Below, one piece after another: positions 52,211 to 61,643 of a stretch of DNA of 64,000 nucleotides. How positions within the stretch are numbered: position 1 is the stretch's first letter; the number at the start of each line of letters is the position of its first letter. The notes below the pieces were generated by a model. That model saw nothing but the letters and a program-made list of their open reading frames with translations, was not told the DNA's origin and made no database searches. The stretch is taken from assembly GCF_015265455.1 (NCBI RefSeq), contig NZ_CP054492.1, positions 62,001 through 126,000 of the forward strand, given 5' to 3'. The translations under genes and the position numbers were made by a program. The stretch is from Candidatus Sulfurimonas baltica (GTDB lineage Bacteria; Campylobacterota; Campylobacteria; Campylobacterales; Sulfurimonadaceae).

Positions 52211-53457
52211 TTTAACTCTCCTGAAAGGGCAGAAATTTTTGCTATGTTGCGGTTATATGAGGCTACAGCAGCTATGCTTGTTTGTTCGAGCTTTAGCTTT
52301 TTAATTAAGATATCTATATATTTAAACAAATCTCCACCTGTCGCAATAGATGATGACGTTAATTCAAACATATGTTCTATTTGAGGAAGAGCCTCATTTT
52401 GAATTATATGGTAGATTTCATAAGCAGACTTCATCTGCAAATAGGCAGTTTTAAAATCTGCCTCGACAGATATTTTTGTATCTTCTTTTAAGCTATGAGC
52501 TACAAGTGCTGATTTTCTTGCCTGCTCTTCTTTGTAGTCTTCTGTTGAGTATATTGGAAGATTTATCCCAATACCAAAAGTCATAAAGTCGTCAAAGTTA
52601 TTCCTAAATGAGTACGCTGCTAAAACATTGACATCCGGATAGTTCTCTGCTTTGGCACTCTCAACAATAGCGTTGCTCTTTTGAATCTGTTTATCACTTA
52701 AAGAGAGAGCAGTGTTATTTGTTAATCCTACATGTAAGCTCTCCATATCCGGCATTTTCTTAATACTAAGGGATAAGTTAAGCTTTTTTATTTCAAAAGA
52801 TGCAAGATAGGATAATTTTGCATATGATGAATATATTTTTGCATTTAAAGTGCTTTTTTGAATACGAAGATCGGAGAGAGTTAGCTCAGCTGACATAATC
52901 CCAATATGTTGGTTTCCGGAGGTAGCAGTGTAAGATTGAAAAAGTTCAATATTTTGTTTTGTTAACTCCTCGTAAGAAACTATTGTTTTGTAAAGACTCT
53001 CAAGCTCCCAAATAGTGTAAGCCTGATTTTTTATCTCATTTACCAATGTTACTTTGGCTTGTGTCAAGTTTGTAGATAAAACCTCTTTTTCAGCCAAAGA
53101 AATATTTTTCAACTTATCTCTTTTGCCGTAATATGGAAGCTTTTGTTGCAAGGTTAAAATCTTTTGACTCATAGCCTGCGATTCATCTAAAGTGTTTTGT
53201 GAAAAAGAGAGAGAGGGGTTTGGAAGCTGATCGGAAATATCTATGCTAGAGTTATTTACTGCTATACGGTTTGCAATAGACTCCAAAGAGGGGTTTTTAT
53301 CTAGTGCTTTAGATATTGCCTCATCAAGGGTCATTCCGTAAAGACTTGAAGCCAGAATAAATGGTTTCTTATCTAATGCTTTAGATATCGCCTCTTCAAG
53401 AGTCAATCCGTAAAGGCTTGAAACCAGAATAAATAGTGCTAAAAGCAATTTTTTCAT
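52207..53457 (-). CDS. TolC-family outer-membrane efflux channel, with an N-terminal duplication
   Basis: 416 residues. Signal peptide, then two long alpha-helical repeats with the family look (ILTLQQKLPYYGKRDKLKNI; FGIGINLPIYSTEDYKEEQA). It is the exit duct of the CusAB pump. Oddly, residues 9-32 and 33-56 are near-identical (FILVSSLYGLTLEEAISKAL, then FILASSLYGMTLDEAISKAL), so the end of the signal peptide and the first helix are tandemly duplicated. The duplicated cleavage region may put the second copy in the mature protein. Confidence 0.87.
   Translation of the reverse strand: MKKLLLALFILVSSLYGLTLEEAISKALDKKPFILASSLYGMTLDEAISKALDKNPSLESIANRIAVNNSSIDISDQLPNPSLSFSQNTLDESQAMSQKILTLQQKLPYYGKRDKLKNISLAEKEVLSTNLTQAKVTLVNEIKNQAYTIWELESLYKTIVSYEELTKQNIELFQSYTATSGNQHIGIMSAELTLSDLRIQKSTLNAKIYSSYAKLSYLASFEIKKLNLSLSIKKMPDMESLHVGLTNNTALSLSDKQIQKSNAIVESAKAENYPDVNVLAAYSFRNNFDDFMTFGIGINLPIYSTEDYKEEQARKSALVAHSLKEDTKISVEADFKTAYLQMKSAYEIYHIIQNEALPQIEHMFELTSSSIATGGDLFKYIDILIKKLKLEQTSIAAVASYNRNIAKISALSGELK
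53290..53433 (-). repeat. 72-bp tandem duplication in the tolC-like gene
   Basis: Two adjacent 72-bp units (53362-53433 and 53290-53361) that code for 24 residues each and differ at a few bases. In frame, so the gene stays open. Confidence 0.85.
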
Positions 53458-53466
53458 ATAAATCCT

Positions 53467-53844
53467 TTAAAAATTCAAAGAGGTTTTAACACGTGACTTT
53501 TTACCAGCACTCGGCGTTATAAAGATATGTAACTGCCATGTTCCACCCATAGAGAGGTTTACAGTAGTTTCAAATTTTCCATTTCCCAAATCTTTTGCAT
53601 CAGCTTTTGATTCCATCGCTGGCATTCCAGGCATCGCAGGCATAAAGGCTTTTACACTTACTTTTACATCTTTATCTTTTGGTGTAATATCAAGAATAAG
53701 AGTATTTGAGCCTGTAGTAAGTGGTTTGTCAGAACTGATAATTACTTCAGTCGTTGTGTTTTTTGCAGATTGTTCAAAAGCTGCAGCTTGCAAGAGAGTA
53801 GCACTTAACATTAAGGCTAGTAAAGCAATTAATATTTTTTTCAT
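53467..53844 (-). CDS. FixH/YtkA-like periplasmic protein, Met-rich
   Basis: 125 residues. Signal peptide at about 1-20, then an immunoglobulin-like beta fold (NTLILDITPKDKDVKVSVKA; NGKFETTVNLSMGGTWQLHI), as in the YtkA/FixH-like proteins placed next to copper transport genes. A Met-rich loop, FMPAMPGMPAMES, could bind Cu(I). It is the first gene of the ytkA-tolC-cusB-cusA-KCG operon (9 bp before the tolC-like gene). Probable copper carrier or accessory factor; inference from motif and context. Confidence 0.78.
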   Translation of the reverse strand: MKKILIALLALMLSATLLQAAAFEQSAKNTTTEVIISSDKPLTTGSNTLILDITPKDKDVKVSVKAFMPAMPGMPAMESKADAKDLGNGKFETTVNLSMGGTWQLHIFITPSAGKKSRVKTSLNF

Positions 53845-53920
53845 GATTTGTCCTTTTTAATGTTTTGAATTGTACCATACTGTATGTGCAGAGAGTGTGT
53901 AGAGTTCAGTATGTCTTGTG

Positions 53921-53926
53921 TATAAT
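53921..53926 (+). promoter_or_regulatory. -10 box TATAAT for the RNA methyltransferase gene
   Basis: Six bp before the ATG at 53933, so the transcript would be leaderless. It also rules out the GTG at 53918 as start, which lies upstream of the transcription start. Confidence 0.55.
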
Positions 53927-53932
53927 TGCACC

Positions 53933-54730
53933 ATGAATAAGATTAAACTAATCGCAATAAATGACTCAAATAGAGCATCTTTAGAGATTTACCACAAGCT
54001 AAGAGAGAACGCTTTTACAAAGGACAACAGTTTTATAGCAGACTCTCCCAAGGTGGTAAATATACTCTTAAAGACAGACATAGAAGTAAAGAGTATTCTT
54101 GCCACACAAGAGTACTATGATGAGTTTGAAGAGCTGATATCCTTAAAAAAAATCCCCGAACTTTTTGTTATAAAAAAAGATGAGATGGAGAAAATAATCG
54201 GACACAAAATACACCATAACTGTATGATGCACGGAATTCGTCCAGATGACACTTCGCTTGAGAATATGGGTGAGAATATAATAATGTTAGATGAGATTAC
54301 ATCAACTGAAAATGTCGGCTCAATTGCTAGAAGCGCGGCCGCACTCGGAGTTACTTCATATATGCTTCCAAAACAGGCTCCACACCCATATTCACGCAGA
54401 GCGCTTAGAGTATCTATGGGGCATATTAGTAAGCTACATGTGCATATTTATGATGATATATTTTTCACACTAAGCTCTTTAAAAGCTGATGGATATAAAA
54501 TATTTGGAGCTGAGGTAACAAAAAATTCTACCCCACTAATGGAAGTGAAAATTCCTAAAAAGTGGGTACTTTTGATGGGTCACGAGGGGAAAGGTTTAAG
54601 CGAAGAAATTATCGAGATGTGTGATGAGGTAGTAGAGATTGAAATGATGGATGATGTCAGAAGTTTCAATGTTGGTATTGCCGCATCAATACTTATGTAT
54701 CAGTTTAAAAATAGCACAAATCGAATATAA
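53933..54730 (+). CDS. TrmH/SpoU-family RNA 2'-O-methyltransferase
   Basis: 265 residues from the ATG at 53933. N-terminal substrate-binding domain (about 1-100), then the SPOUT knot: LDEITSTENVGSIARSAAALG, MGHEGKGLSEEI and VRSFNVGIAASILMYQF, the three SpoU motifs that bind S-adenosylmethionine. It methylates a ribose in tRNA or rRNA; the target cannot be told from sequence. Followed by the EAL-HDOD gene with its own -10 box. Confidence 0.88.
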   Translation: MNKIKLIAINDSNRASLEIYHKLRENAFTKDNSFIADSPKVVNILLKTDIEVKSILATQEYYDEFEELISLKKIPELFVIKKDEMEKIIGHKIHHNCMMHGIRPDDTSLENMGENIIMLDEITSTENVGSIARSAAALGVTSYMLPKQAPHPYSRRALRVSMGHISKLHVHIYDDIFFTLSSLKADGYKIFGAEVTKNSTPLMEVKIPKKWVLLMGHEGKGLSEEIIEMCDEVVEIEMMDDVRSFNVGIAASILMYQFKNSTNRI

Positions 54731-54731
54731 T
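54726..54731 (+). promoter_or_regulatory. -10 box TATAAT for the EAL-HDOD gene
   Basis: Overlaps the stop codon of the methyltransferase gene and lies 33 bp before the ATG at 54765; TAGGAG precedes that ATG. Confidence 0.5.
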
Positions 54732-54764
54732 CTGTTAAGCTATTAATGTATAGGAGATAAGATT

Positions 54765-56015
54765 ATGCAAAATGTATATTTGGGACGTCAGCCAATTTTA
54801 GATTTATATGGCAAACTTAACTCTTATGAGATTTTATACAGGGGTGAATATGAGCAAAACAAAGGGGTTAATAACCGCTTTGTTAGTGCCGCCGTTATAT
54901 GTAGTGTTTTAAATAAATTTGGGACACATGCAGTACTGGGTAGTCGAAAAGCATTCGCAAAAGTAGATGAAAAATTTTTAATGAGTGATATGATTTTCAC
55001 AATTCCAAGTCAGTTTTTCATATTTTCAATAGTTGAAGCTGATGTTAATGAGAGAGTTGTTGAGAGGTGTGAGCAGCTAAAAGAGAGAGGTTATGAACTG
55101 GCTATAAATGATATAACATTTGATGAAGATAATTTAAATAAATATTCATCAATACTCTCAACCCTTTCGTATGTTAAAATAAATTTTGACAAAACATTTA
55201 AAGATGATGAGTATGTAAAAAATATAATATCAGGGCTTAAAGATAACAATATCAAAGTGGTTGCTACAAAAATAGAAAATGATGAGAAGTATTTGTTTGC
55301 TAAAAGTCTAGGGTGTGAATTATTTCAGGGTTACTTTTTTGCAAAACCTAAAATATTAGAAAGTGAAAAGCATGACCCTTCACAAATGAATATATTAAAA
55401 CTTTATAGCTTACTTATGGAAGATACCAATATAGACGAAATCACGTCAGAGTTTGAAAAAAATCACGCCCTTACTATTCAGTTGCTGCGGTATATCAACT
55501 CTAGTGCATTTCATTTTAAGGATAAAATCTCTTCAATTCACCATATTTTGACACTTGTCGGAAGAACACCTCTTGCTCAGTGGTTAATGCTTATGATATA
55601 TTCGAAGTCTGTTGCTAAAAAAGGTGATATTTCACCTTTATTGTTGATGGTAAAACACCGTACGGATTTAATGCAGACAATTTTCAAAAAAATAGAACCT
55701 TACTCAAGAAGCAATGTTTTAGGACAGGCATATTTTGTTGGAGTATTGTCTCTTATAGATACTGTATTTGGAGAAAAGCTAGAGAAAATATTAGATGATA
55801 TGAATGTGGATGATACTACAAAATTGGCTCTACTTGATGATGGTGGTCTTCTAGGGGAGATATATGCTTTGGTTAGGGATGTTGAGCAATTTAAGACAAA
55901 AAACATAACCCTCTTTGAAAAAAAACATAATTTAGAAAATAATACAATTGAGCGCTTAATGTTTGATAGCATGAGCGAAGTAACAGCATTTGAAAATGCA
56001 TTTTGTTCAATATAA
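54765..56015 (+). CDS. EAL-like and HDOD domain signalling protein, YuxH type
   Basis: 416 residues. The N-terminal part begins VYLGRQPILDLYGKLNSYEILYRG, an EAL-like fold lacking the canonical EAL/ExL triad, so it is probably not an active cyclic di-GMP phosphodiesterase. The C-terminal HDOD domain (about 205-400) has LTIQLLRYINSSAFHF and HHILTLVGRTPLAQWLML. Such proteins are regulators in which a dead EAL domain may sense cyclic di-GMP. It starts a run with ywbE, dbpA and the YgjP-like gene. Confidence 0.87.
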   Translation: MQNVYLGRQPILDLYGKLNSYEILYRGEYEQNKGVNNRFVSAAVICSVLNKFGTHAVLGSRKAFAKVDEKFLMSDMIFTIPSQFFIFSIVEADVNERVVERCEQLKERGYELAINDITFDEDNLNKYSSILSTLSYVKINFDKTFKDDEYVKNIISGLKDNNIKVVATKIENDEKYLFAKSLGCELFQGYFFAKPKILESEKHDPSQMNILKLYSLLMEDTNIDEITSEFEKNHALTIQLLRYINSSAFHFKDKISSIHHILTLVGRTPLAQWLMLMIYSKSVAKKGDISPLLLMVKHRTDLMQTIFKKIEPYSRSNVLGQAYFVGVLSLIDTVFGEKLEKILDDMNVDDTTKLALLDDGGLLGEIYALVRDVEQFKTKNITLFEKKHNLENNTIERLMFDSMSEVTAFENAFCSI

Positions 56016-56024
56016 AGGTTAAAT

Positions 56025-56216
56025 ATGGATGGTACAAAACGGGTAAATATTAGAAGCGGAATAAGTGTGGCAATTGTCCTTAAAGAGGATCAGGAGAGCG
56101 GGCGTCTGACAGATGGAATTGTCCGTGATATTTTAACAAAATCTCCAACTCACCCTCATGGGATTAAAGTCCGCCTTATGAGTCGTGAAGTTGGAAGAGT
56201 AAAGGTAATATACTAA
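56025..56216 (+). CDS. YwbE-family protein
   Basis: 63 residues. Matches the small YwbE/DUF2196 family over its whole length: VNIRSGISVAIVLKEDQESG, LTDGIVRDILTKSPTHPHGI, KVRLMSREVGRVK. An OB-like or SH3-like small barrel, function unknown. It shares one base with the dbpA start (56216). Confidence 0.85.
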   Translation: MDGTKRVNIRSGISVAIVLKEDQESGRLTDGIVRDILTKSPTHPHGIKVRLMSREVGRVKVIY

Positions 56217-57586
56217 TGAATGAAACAGATTTTTCAAATCTTCCTTTATCAAAGGAGATGCTTCATAACCTAAATGAAATTGGTTATAAAGAGATGACCC
56301 CTATTCAAGCAGAGAGTTTGCCTTTTATTTTGGATGGCAGAGACGTGATTGCTCAGGCTAAAACAGGAAGCGGTAAAACAGCTGCTTTTGGGATAGGCCT
56401 ACTTCAGAAGCTTCAAGTTAAAAAGTTTAGAGTTCAGACTCTTATATTGTGTCCAACCAGAGAGTTAGCTGATCAGGTTGCAAAAGAGCTTCGCACACTT
56501 GCAAGATTCGCTCACAATATAAAGATTTTAACACTTTGCGGTGGAAGTGCTTTTGGACCGCAGCTTGGCTCACTTCGTCACGGAGCACATATAGTTGTCG
56601 GAACTCCTGGGAGAATTTTAAAACATCTAAAAAAAGAGACACTATCTCTTGAAGACATGGATACTCTTGTTCTTGACGAGGCTGACAGAATGTTGGATAT
56701 GGGCTTTAGTGAAGAGATAAATGAAGTTTTGGGGTTTGCTCCAAAAGAGAAACAGACACTTCTTTTTTCAGCTACTTACACAGATGAGATTATGGGCATA
56801 AGTGCAACTTTGCAAAAAGACGCGGTTAATGTTAAAACAATCTCTACTGAAATTGCAAACAGTATAGTTGAGAGATTTTATGAGGTTCAAAACTCTCAAA
56901 AAATAGATACTTTAGTAGATATTTTCAGCACTTTTAAACCTGAAAACGTTATAGTCTTTGCAAACACAAAAGTAGAAGTTCAAGAAATCGCAGAGACTCT
57001 TCAAAAAAGAAAAATTGACGCATTGGCAATTCACGGGGATTTGGAGCAGTACGAGAGAAACGATGTGTTAGTTCAGTTTGCTAACAAAAGCTGCCCAGTG
57101 TTAGTAGCAACTGATGTAGCAGCAAGAGGGCTTGATATAAAAGAGCTCTCAATGGTCGTAAACTATGATGTTCCTCACGGAGAAGAGACCTATACTCACC
57201 GCATTGGCAGAACTGGGCGAGCAGGAAAAGAGGGTTTGGCTTTCACACTTTTTACTGCGTATGAGGCTGACAAAGCATATGAGTATAAAAATGGGAGCCG
57301 TCTTTTTGAAGATGTGGGCGAGCTAAAATCTGCAGTCGGCTTTACAATGAAACCGCCATATATCACACTTGTTATAGAGGGTGGAAAAAAAGACAAAGTC
57401 CGTGCAGGAGATTTACTTGGTGCATTAACGGGAGAGGCTGGACTTACCGGCAGCTCAATCGGCAAGATAGATATTTACGAAAGACAGAGTTACGTTGCAA
57501 TAGAGAGTAAAAAAATAGACGAGGCTCATGAGAAGCTAAAAAATGGAAAAATCAAAGGTAAAAAGTTTTCGGTTTGGATTCTCTAA
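56216..57586 (+). CDS. dbpA: DEAD-box RNA helicase, DbpA type
   Basis: 456 residues. Q motif near 25-31, Walker A AKTGSGKT at 48-55, DEAD in LVLDEADRMLDMGF, SAT, and HRIGRTGRAG. The C-terminal 75 residues (TLVIEGGKKDKVRAGDLLGA ... KGKKFSVWIL) form the DbpA RNA-recognition domain that binds hairpin 92 of 23S rRNA, so it acts in 50S subunit assembly. Joined to ywbE and overlapping the YgjP-like gene by 13 bp. Confidence 0.9.
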   Translation: MNETDFSNLPLSKEMLHNLNEIGYKEMTPIQAESLPFILDGRDVIAQAKTGSGKTAAFGIGLLQKLQVKKFRVQTLILCPTRELADQVAKELRTLARFAHNIKILTLCGGSAFGPQLGSLRHGAHIVVGTPGRILKHLKKETLSLEDMDTLVLDEADRMLDMGFSEEINEVLGFAPKEKQTLLFSATYTDEIMGISATLQKDAVNVKTISTEIANSIVERFYEVQNSQKIDTLVDIFSTFKPENVIVFANTKVEVQEIAETLQKRKIDALAIHGDLEQYERNDVLVQFANKSCPVLVATDVAARGLDIKELSMVVNYDVPHGEETYTHRIGRTGRAGKEGLAFTLFTAYEADKAYEYKNGSRLFEDVGELKSAVGFTMKPPYITLVIEGGKKDKVRAGDLLGALTGEAGLTGSSIGKIDIYERQSYVAIESKKIDEAHEKLKNGKIKGKKFSVWIL

Positions 57587-58086
57587 AATATATAAACCAC
57601 TACTCTGAGGCTACAAAGAAACAGGTGCATGAGCTAATCAAACAAGACAAGTTAGCGCACCACCTTTTAAAAAAATATCCGAATCCACATGTCATAAAAA
57701 ATGACAAGACTCTTTTTTCATATGTAAATGAATTGAAAAACACTCATATGAAAAAAGTAGCTCCTCTTAGCAAAGTTCTTTATGACGGGAAGATAAATGT
57801 TATTCACAATGCTTTGGGTACTCACCACTTTGTCTCGAGGGTTCAGGGCTCGAAGCTTAAATCTAAAAATGAGATTCGCATAGCTTCAATGTTTAAAAGT
57901 GTGCCCGAAGAGTTTTTGCAGATGATAGCTGTCCATGAGTTGGCACATTTTAAAGAGAAAGAGCATAACAAGGCATTTTATAAACTGTGTGAGTATATGC
58001 AACCTAATTATCATCAGATAGAGTTTGATGTGAGACTCTACTTAACGCAAATCGATATAAAAGGTAAACTAGAGGAGTGGTCTTAA
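57574..58086 (+). CDS. YgjP-like zinc metallopeptidase
   Basis: 170 residues. The zincin motif HELAHFKEKEH supplies H121, E122 and H125, with H131 as an extra candidate ligand; the surrounding AVHELAHFKEKEHNKAFY is typical of the YgjP/DUF45 group. TTG start within the dbpA end; a later GTG at residue 18 is the alternative. Substrate unknown. Its TAA overlaps the stop of the converging ABC-F gene (TTAA at 58083-58086). Confidence 0.82.
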   Translation: MDSLKYINHYSEATKKQVHELIKQDKLAHHLLKKYPNPHVIKNDKTLFSYVNELKNTHMKKVAPLSKVLYDGKINVIHNALGTHHFVSRVQGSKLKSKNEIRIASMFKSVPEEFLQMIAVHELAHFKEKEHNKAFYKLCEYMQPNYHQIEFDVRLYLTQIDIKGKLEEWS

Positions 58087-59918
58087 TCCTCTAGTTTTTC
58101 TATTTTTTGTTCATAATTTATATTTATCTCATCTAGCTCAGATTGTGCAGTTTCTAAAAGCTCAAACTTCTCTTCGACTTCACTCTCCTGAGTTGAGACA
58201 AGTTTGGAAAGCTCCATAAGTTTAGCGCTCTCGCCACTGTTTGAGACCTCTATCAGCTTTTTATGGTTATTATCCAAAAGCTCCTCTATCTTAATAATTT
58301 CGTTCTCTAGCTTTTCAACTTTTTTTTTCAAAGGTGATGTTATGGAATTTCTCTCACGAACTAGCTCAGCCTTTAGTTTTTTATTATCTTTGTTGTTCGC
58401 TTTTGGTTTTTGTTTCTCACTCTCTACGGCTTCCTCTTCTTCCCAGCCTATTTTCTCTAAAAAGAGGTCGTAGCCGCCATCAAAATACTCTGCACCATTT
58501 TTTGCAAAGATAATAAGTCTGTCACAAACACGTCGAAGCAGCTCTTCTGAGTGAGTAACAATAATAACTGAGCCTTTAAAGTTTTTAATTGCTTTTGTCA
58601 GTGCCTCAATAGAATCCATATCTAAGTGGTTTGTAGGCTCATCAAGAAAGAGTAGGTTTACGTTACGAGCCAATATCTGCCCTAGCATTACACGACTTTT
58701 TTCTCCTCCAGATAGAAGTGAGACTTTTTTATCTGCAGCATCTCCGCTAAACATCATCGCCCCGCTAATACTTCTTATAACTTGTGTTGAGAGTTTAGTG
58801 TTAGCTGAGTGAATCTCATCCATAACAGTGCTGTTTGGGTGCAGACGAGAAATGTTTGTTTGACCAAAATGGGCAAAAGTTGTGCTGGTGTGCATATTTA
58901 CTTCGCCATGGAGTTGTTTTAGCTCACCGGCAATTGTGTTTAAAAGAGTTGATTTACCTTTACCGTTTTTTCCGATAATTCCAAGACACTCACCTTTTTC
59001 AAGGGTAAAAGAGATGTCTTTAAAAAGGATGTTATCGGGCGTATAGCCAAAGCTCAGATTTTTTACATCAAGGAGAACTTTAGCAGGAGTCTCTTTAAAG
59101 TTAAAATCAAATTTCAAACTTGCATCAAATCCCAAATCATCGAGTAGCTCCATCTTCTCCAACTGTTTTACCTTAGACTGAGCAAGCGCAGCTGTTGATG
59201 CACGCGCTTTGTTGCGAGCGATAAAATCCTCCAACTCTTTTACTTTTTTATCTTGTGCTATTTTTTGTTTTTCATATAGCTCGTCGTTGGCTTGGAGCTG
59301 CTCGTAGTATTTGTGGGTGTCGCCGGGTATAACTCTTAGAGTCTTGCGTACTATCCCCATAGTATGTGTAGTAACAGCATCCATAAAATTGCGGTCGTGT
59401 GTTATAAGTATAACTTCACCCTCAAAAGCTCGTAAAAATGCTTTCAACCATCTCAAAGAGAGAATATCAAGGTAGTTGGTAGGTTCATCAAGGAGTAGCA
59501 GATTCGGTTCTGTCACTAGAAGCTTTGCGAGGTTTATTCTTATTTGATATCCACCGGAAAAAGAGAGAGGGTTTTTCTCTAAATCCTCTTGAACGAAACC
59601 TAATCCGAACAGAATTTTCTCAACCCTATAGACATCATACTTCATATCCTCTTCAAGCGCCAATGCAGCCTCTTCTCTTAGAGTGCTCTCGCTAAACTCT
59701 AAATGCTGTTTTAGCGTACCGATTTTGTACCCCTTTGGTATTATAACATCACCGCTGTCTGGACTCTCTTCGCCTAATATAATTTTGAACAGGGTAGACT
59801 TGCCGCTACCGTTTCGACCCACCAAACCAACTCTGTTGCCGGAGTTTAGTTTAAAGTTAAGGTTGCTGAAAAGCTCTTGTGAAGAGAAGCTTTTTGAGAT
59901 ATTGATTAGTTGTATCAT
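58083..59918 (-). CDS. ABC-F family ATPase
   Basis: 611 residues, no membrane segments. Two ABC domains: Walker A GRNGSGKST then LSFSGGYQIRINLAKLL with LLLLDEPTNYLD; and GKNGKGKST then SLLSGGEKSRVMLGQ with LLFLDEPTNHLD. Between them is the ABC-F linker (about 235-260, KKVKELEDFIARNKARAST). The C-terminal 100 residues are a coiled coil (about 520-610). ABC-F proteins bind the ribosomal E site and act on translation; by its architecture it lies near Uup/YheS, but the exact subgroup cannot be fixed by eye. Confidence 0.9.
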   Translation of the reverse strand: MIQLINISKSFSSQELFSNLNFKLNSGNRVGLVGRNGSGKSTLFKIILGEESPDSGDVIIPKGYKIGTLKQHLEFSESTLREEAALALEEDMKYDVYRVEKILFGLGFVQEDLEKNPLSFSGGYQIRINLAKLLVTEPNLLLLDEPTNYLDILSLRWLKAFLRAFEGEVILITHDRNFMDAVTTHTMGIVRKTLRVIPGDTHKYYEQLQANDELYEKQKIAQDKKVKELEDFIARNKARASTAALAQSKVKQLEKMELLDDLGFDASLKFDFNFKETPAKVLLDVKNLSFGYTPDNILFKDISFTLEKGECLGIIGKNGKGKSTLLNTIAGELKQLHGEVNMHTSTTFAHFGQTNISRLHPNSTVMDEIHSANTKLSTQVIRSISGAMMFSGDAADKKVSLLSGGEKSRVMLGQILARNVNLLFLDEPTNHLDMDSIEALTKAIKNFKGSVIIVTHSEELLRRVCDRLIIFAKNGAEYFDGGYDLFLEKIGWEEEEAVESEKQKPKANNKDNKKLKAELVRERNSITSPLKKKVEKLENEIIKIEELLDNNHKKLIEVSNSGESAKLMELSKLVSTQESEVEEKFELLETAQSELDEININYEQKIEKLED

Positions 59919-60071
59919 AATGTTCTTTTGCTATTTAAAATTTTTTGTATTATATCAGGTTGTCTTTATAAACAAAGTATATTTGACATATGAAATTAAT
60001 TAAGTTAAGTTTGCATATAATAATATTTTTATTTTTATATGTTAAGAAAATTATTATAAATAGGACAATTA

Positions 60072-61508
60072 ATGAACACTTCAACTCTTCAAAATGTTGC
60101 ACTCTCTAACTTATGGCAACTTGTTATTTTTGTAGCATCATTTGCTATAGAGACCTTTTTCCTTGGCTTTTCAATAGTTGTTGTTGCACTAACAGCTGTA
60201 CATATTTCACTGGCACTATATTTAAGGTCTCAGCTGATGATAGTAAAGAGTGCTATTGATGAATTAAATAAAACAATCACGAAAGCATCTTTGGGCGACT
60301 TTGATGTTGTAGCACAAGTCGTTGGTGATGGTGAAATTAAAGAACTATCGACTGAGTTCAACTCACTTTTGGCACAATTTACGTTTTATATGAAAGAAAC
60401 AATGAAAGCTATTGATGTAGCTGTAGACATAAATGCCTCTTATTATGCAAAAACTGACGGGTTAAATCCAGCTCTTGCTAACGCTGTTGAGGCTATCAAT
60501 AAATCAGTTGTAGATATAGAAAAAAGTTATAAACTTCAAGTTCGTGGTGATTTTACACAAAAACTTCATAGCTTAGGCGGTGGTTTGTCACAAAGTTTAA
60601 AAGTTATTCAAGATAGTATTTTACGTAATCTCGAAGAAGTTAAAAAGATAACTGACATGTCCAAAGAGACATCAAATAAAGCAAGTAATAGTAGTAGTTC
60701 TATGGAGGATGTATCAGCTCTTTTTAGAGAGTTGATTGAAAAAATTGATTCATCCCATGACAGCATAGGGGCATTAACAGCACGTTCTAATGAGATTTCC
60801 ACTATCGCCGACCTTATCAAAGATATTGCCGAGCAGACAAACCTGCTTGCACTAAATGCTGCTATTGAGGCTGCACGTGCAGGTGAGCATGGTCGAGGTT
60901 TCGCAGTAGTTGCTGATGAAGTGAGAAAGCTTGCAGAGCGAACTCAAAAAGCTACACAAGAGATATCTATTACTATTTCAACTCTTCAACAAGAGACACA
61001 AGAGATTCAATCAAATTCAGAGGAGATGTCAACAATTGCTCAAAATGTAACCAGCAGTATAGATGATTTTTCTACTACATTGGATGGTTTTGAAGTTGAT
61101 GCTAAAGAGTCTGCTGACTACACAGGATACATAGGTGGTTCACTATTTATGGTACTTATAAAAATCGATCATATTTTATTTAAATCAAATGCTTATGCAA
61201 CAATTGTTGCAGGCAATAGTGATGCAAAATTTGTTGATCACCATAATTGTCGCCTTGGAAAGTGGTACGAAAATGATGGTAAAAAACAGTATGGCAATAC
61301 AAATGGTTACGCTCTGATTGATGCTCCTCATTCTAAAGTTCATCAAAATGTACTAAAGAATATGGAGTTTGTTAAAAATGGCACGGCACTGAATCAAGTA
61401 AACGAAGATGCAATCATTAATAATTTTATAGACATGGAAAAAGAGAGTGAAAAACTTTTTGGTATTCTTGACGGTATTGTTCACGAGTTGGACCCATCTT
61501 TTAAATAG
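60072..61508 (+). CDS. Chemoreceptor with C-terminal zinc-binding CZB domain
   Basis: 478 residues. Two close N-terminal membrane helices (about 12-50) with almost no periplasmic loop, so it senses inside the cell. A HAMP-like part is followed by the signalling hairpin ([18 protein letters not shown]). The C-terminal CZB domain (about 365-470) has [13 protein letters not shown] and a later [10 protein letters not shown], the His/Cys zinc ligands. CZB receptors detect zinc and, through the zinc-Cys, oxidants such as hypochlorite; that role is inferred from the family. Confidence 0.9.
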   Translation: MNTSTLQNVALSNLWQLVIFVASFAIETFFLGFSIVVVALTAVHISLALYLRSQLMIVKSAIDELNKTITKASLGDFDVVAQVVGDGEIKELSTEFNSLLAQFTFYMKETMKAIDVAVDINASYYAKTDGLNPALANAVEAINKSVVDIEKSYKLQVRGDFTQKLHSLGGGLSQSLKVIQDSILRNLEEVKKITDMSKETSNKASNSSSSMEDVSALFRELIEKIDSSHDSIGALTARSNEISTIADLIKDIAEQTNLLALNAAIEAARAGEHGRGFAVVADEVRKLAERTQKATQEISITISTLQQETQEIQSNSEEMSTIAQNVTSSIDDFSTTLDGFEVDAKESADYTGYIGGSLFMVLIKIDHILFKSNAYATIVAGNSDAKFVDHHNCRLGKWYENDGKKQYGNTNGYALIDAPHSKVHQNVLKNMEFVKNGTALNQVNEDAIINNFIDMEKESEKLFGILDGIVHELDPSFK

Positions 61509-61533
61509 ATTTTATAATTAATTAAACATACAA

Positions 61534-61554
61534 GAGCGAGAAATATTCTCGCTC
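61534..61554 (+). terminator. Hairpin downstream of the CZB chemoreceptor gene
   Basis: GAGCGAGAA / TTCTCGCTC with an ATA loop, 26 bp past the stop. No T-run follows, so termination may be weak or need other factors. Confidence 0.5.
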
Positions 61555-61643
61555 ATCTATCCCCCATTACATCAAACCCATATAATTTTCTCTTTCATCA
61601 TTAATCCTTCAAGTTTTATATATGTTTTATTAAGAGAGATAAA

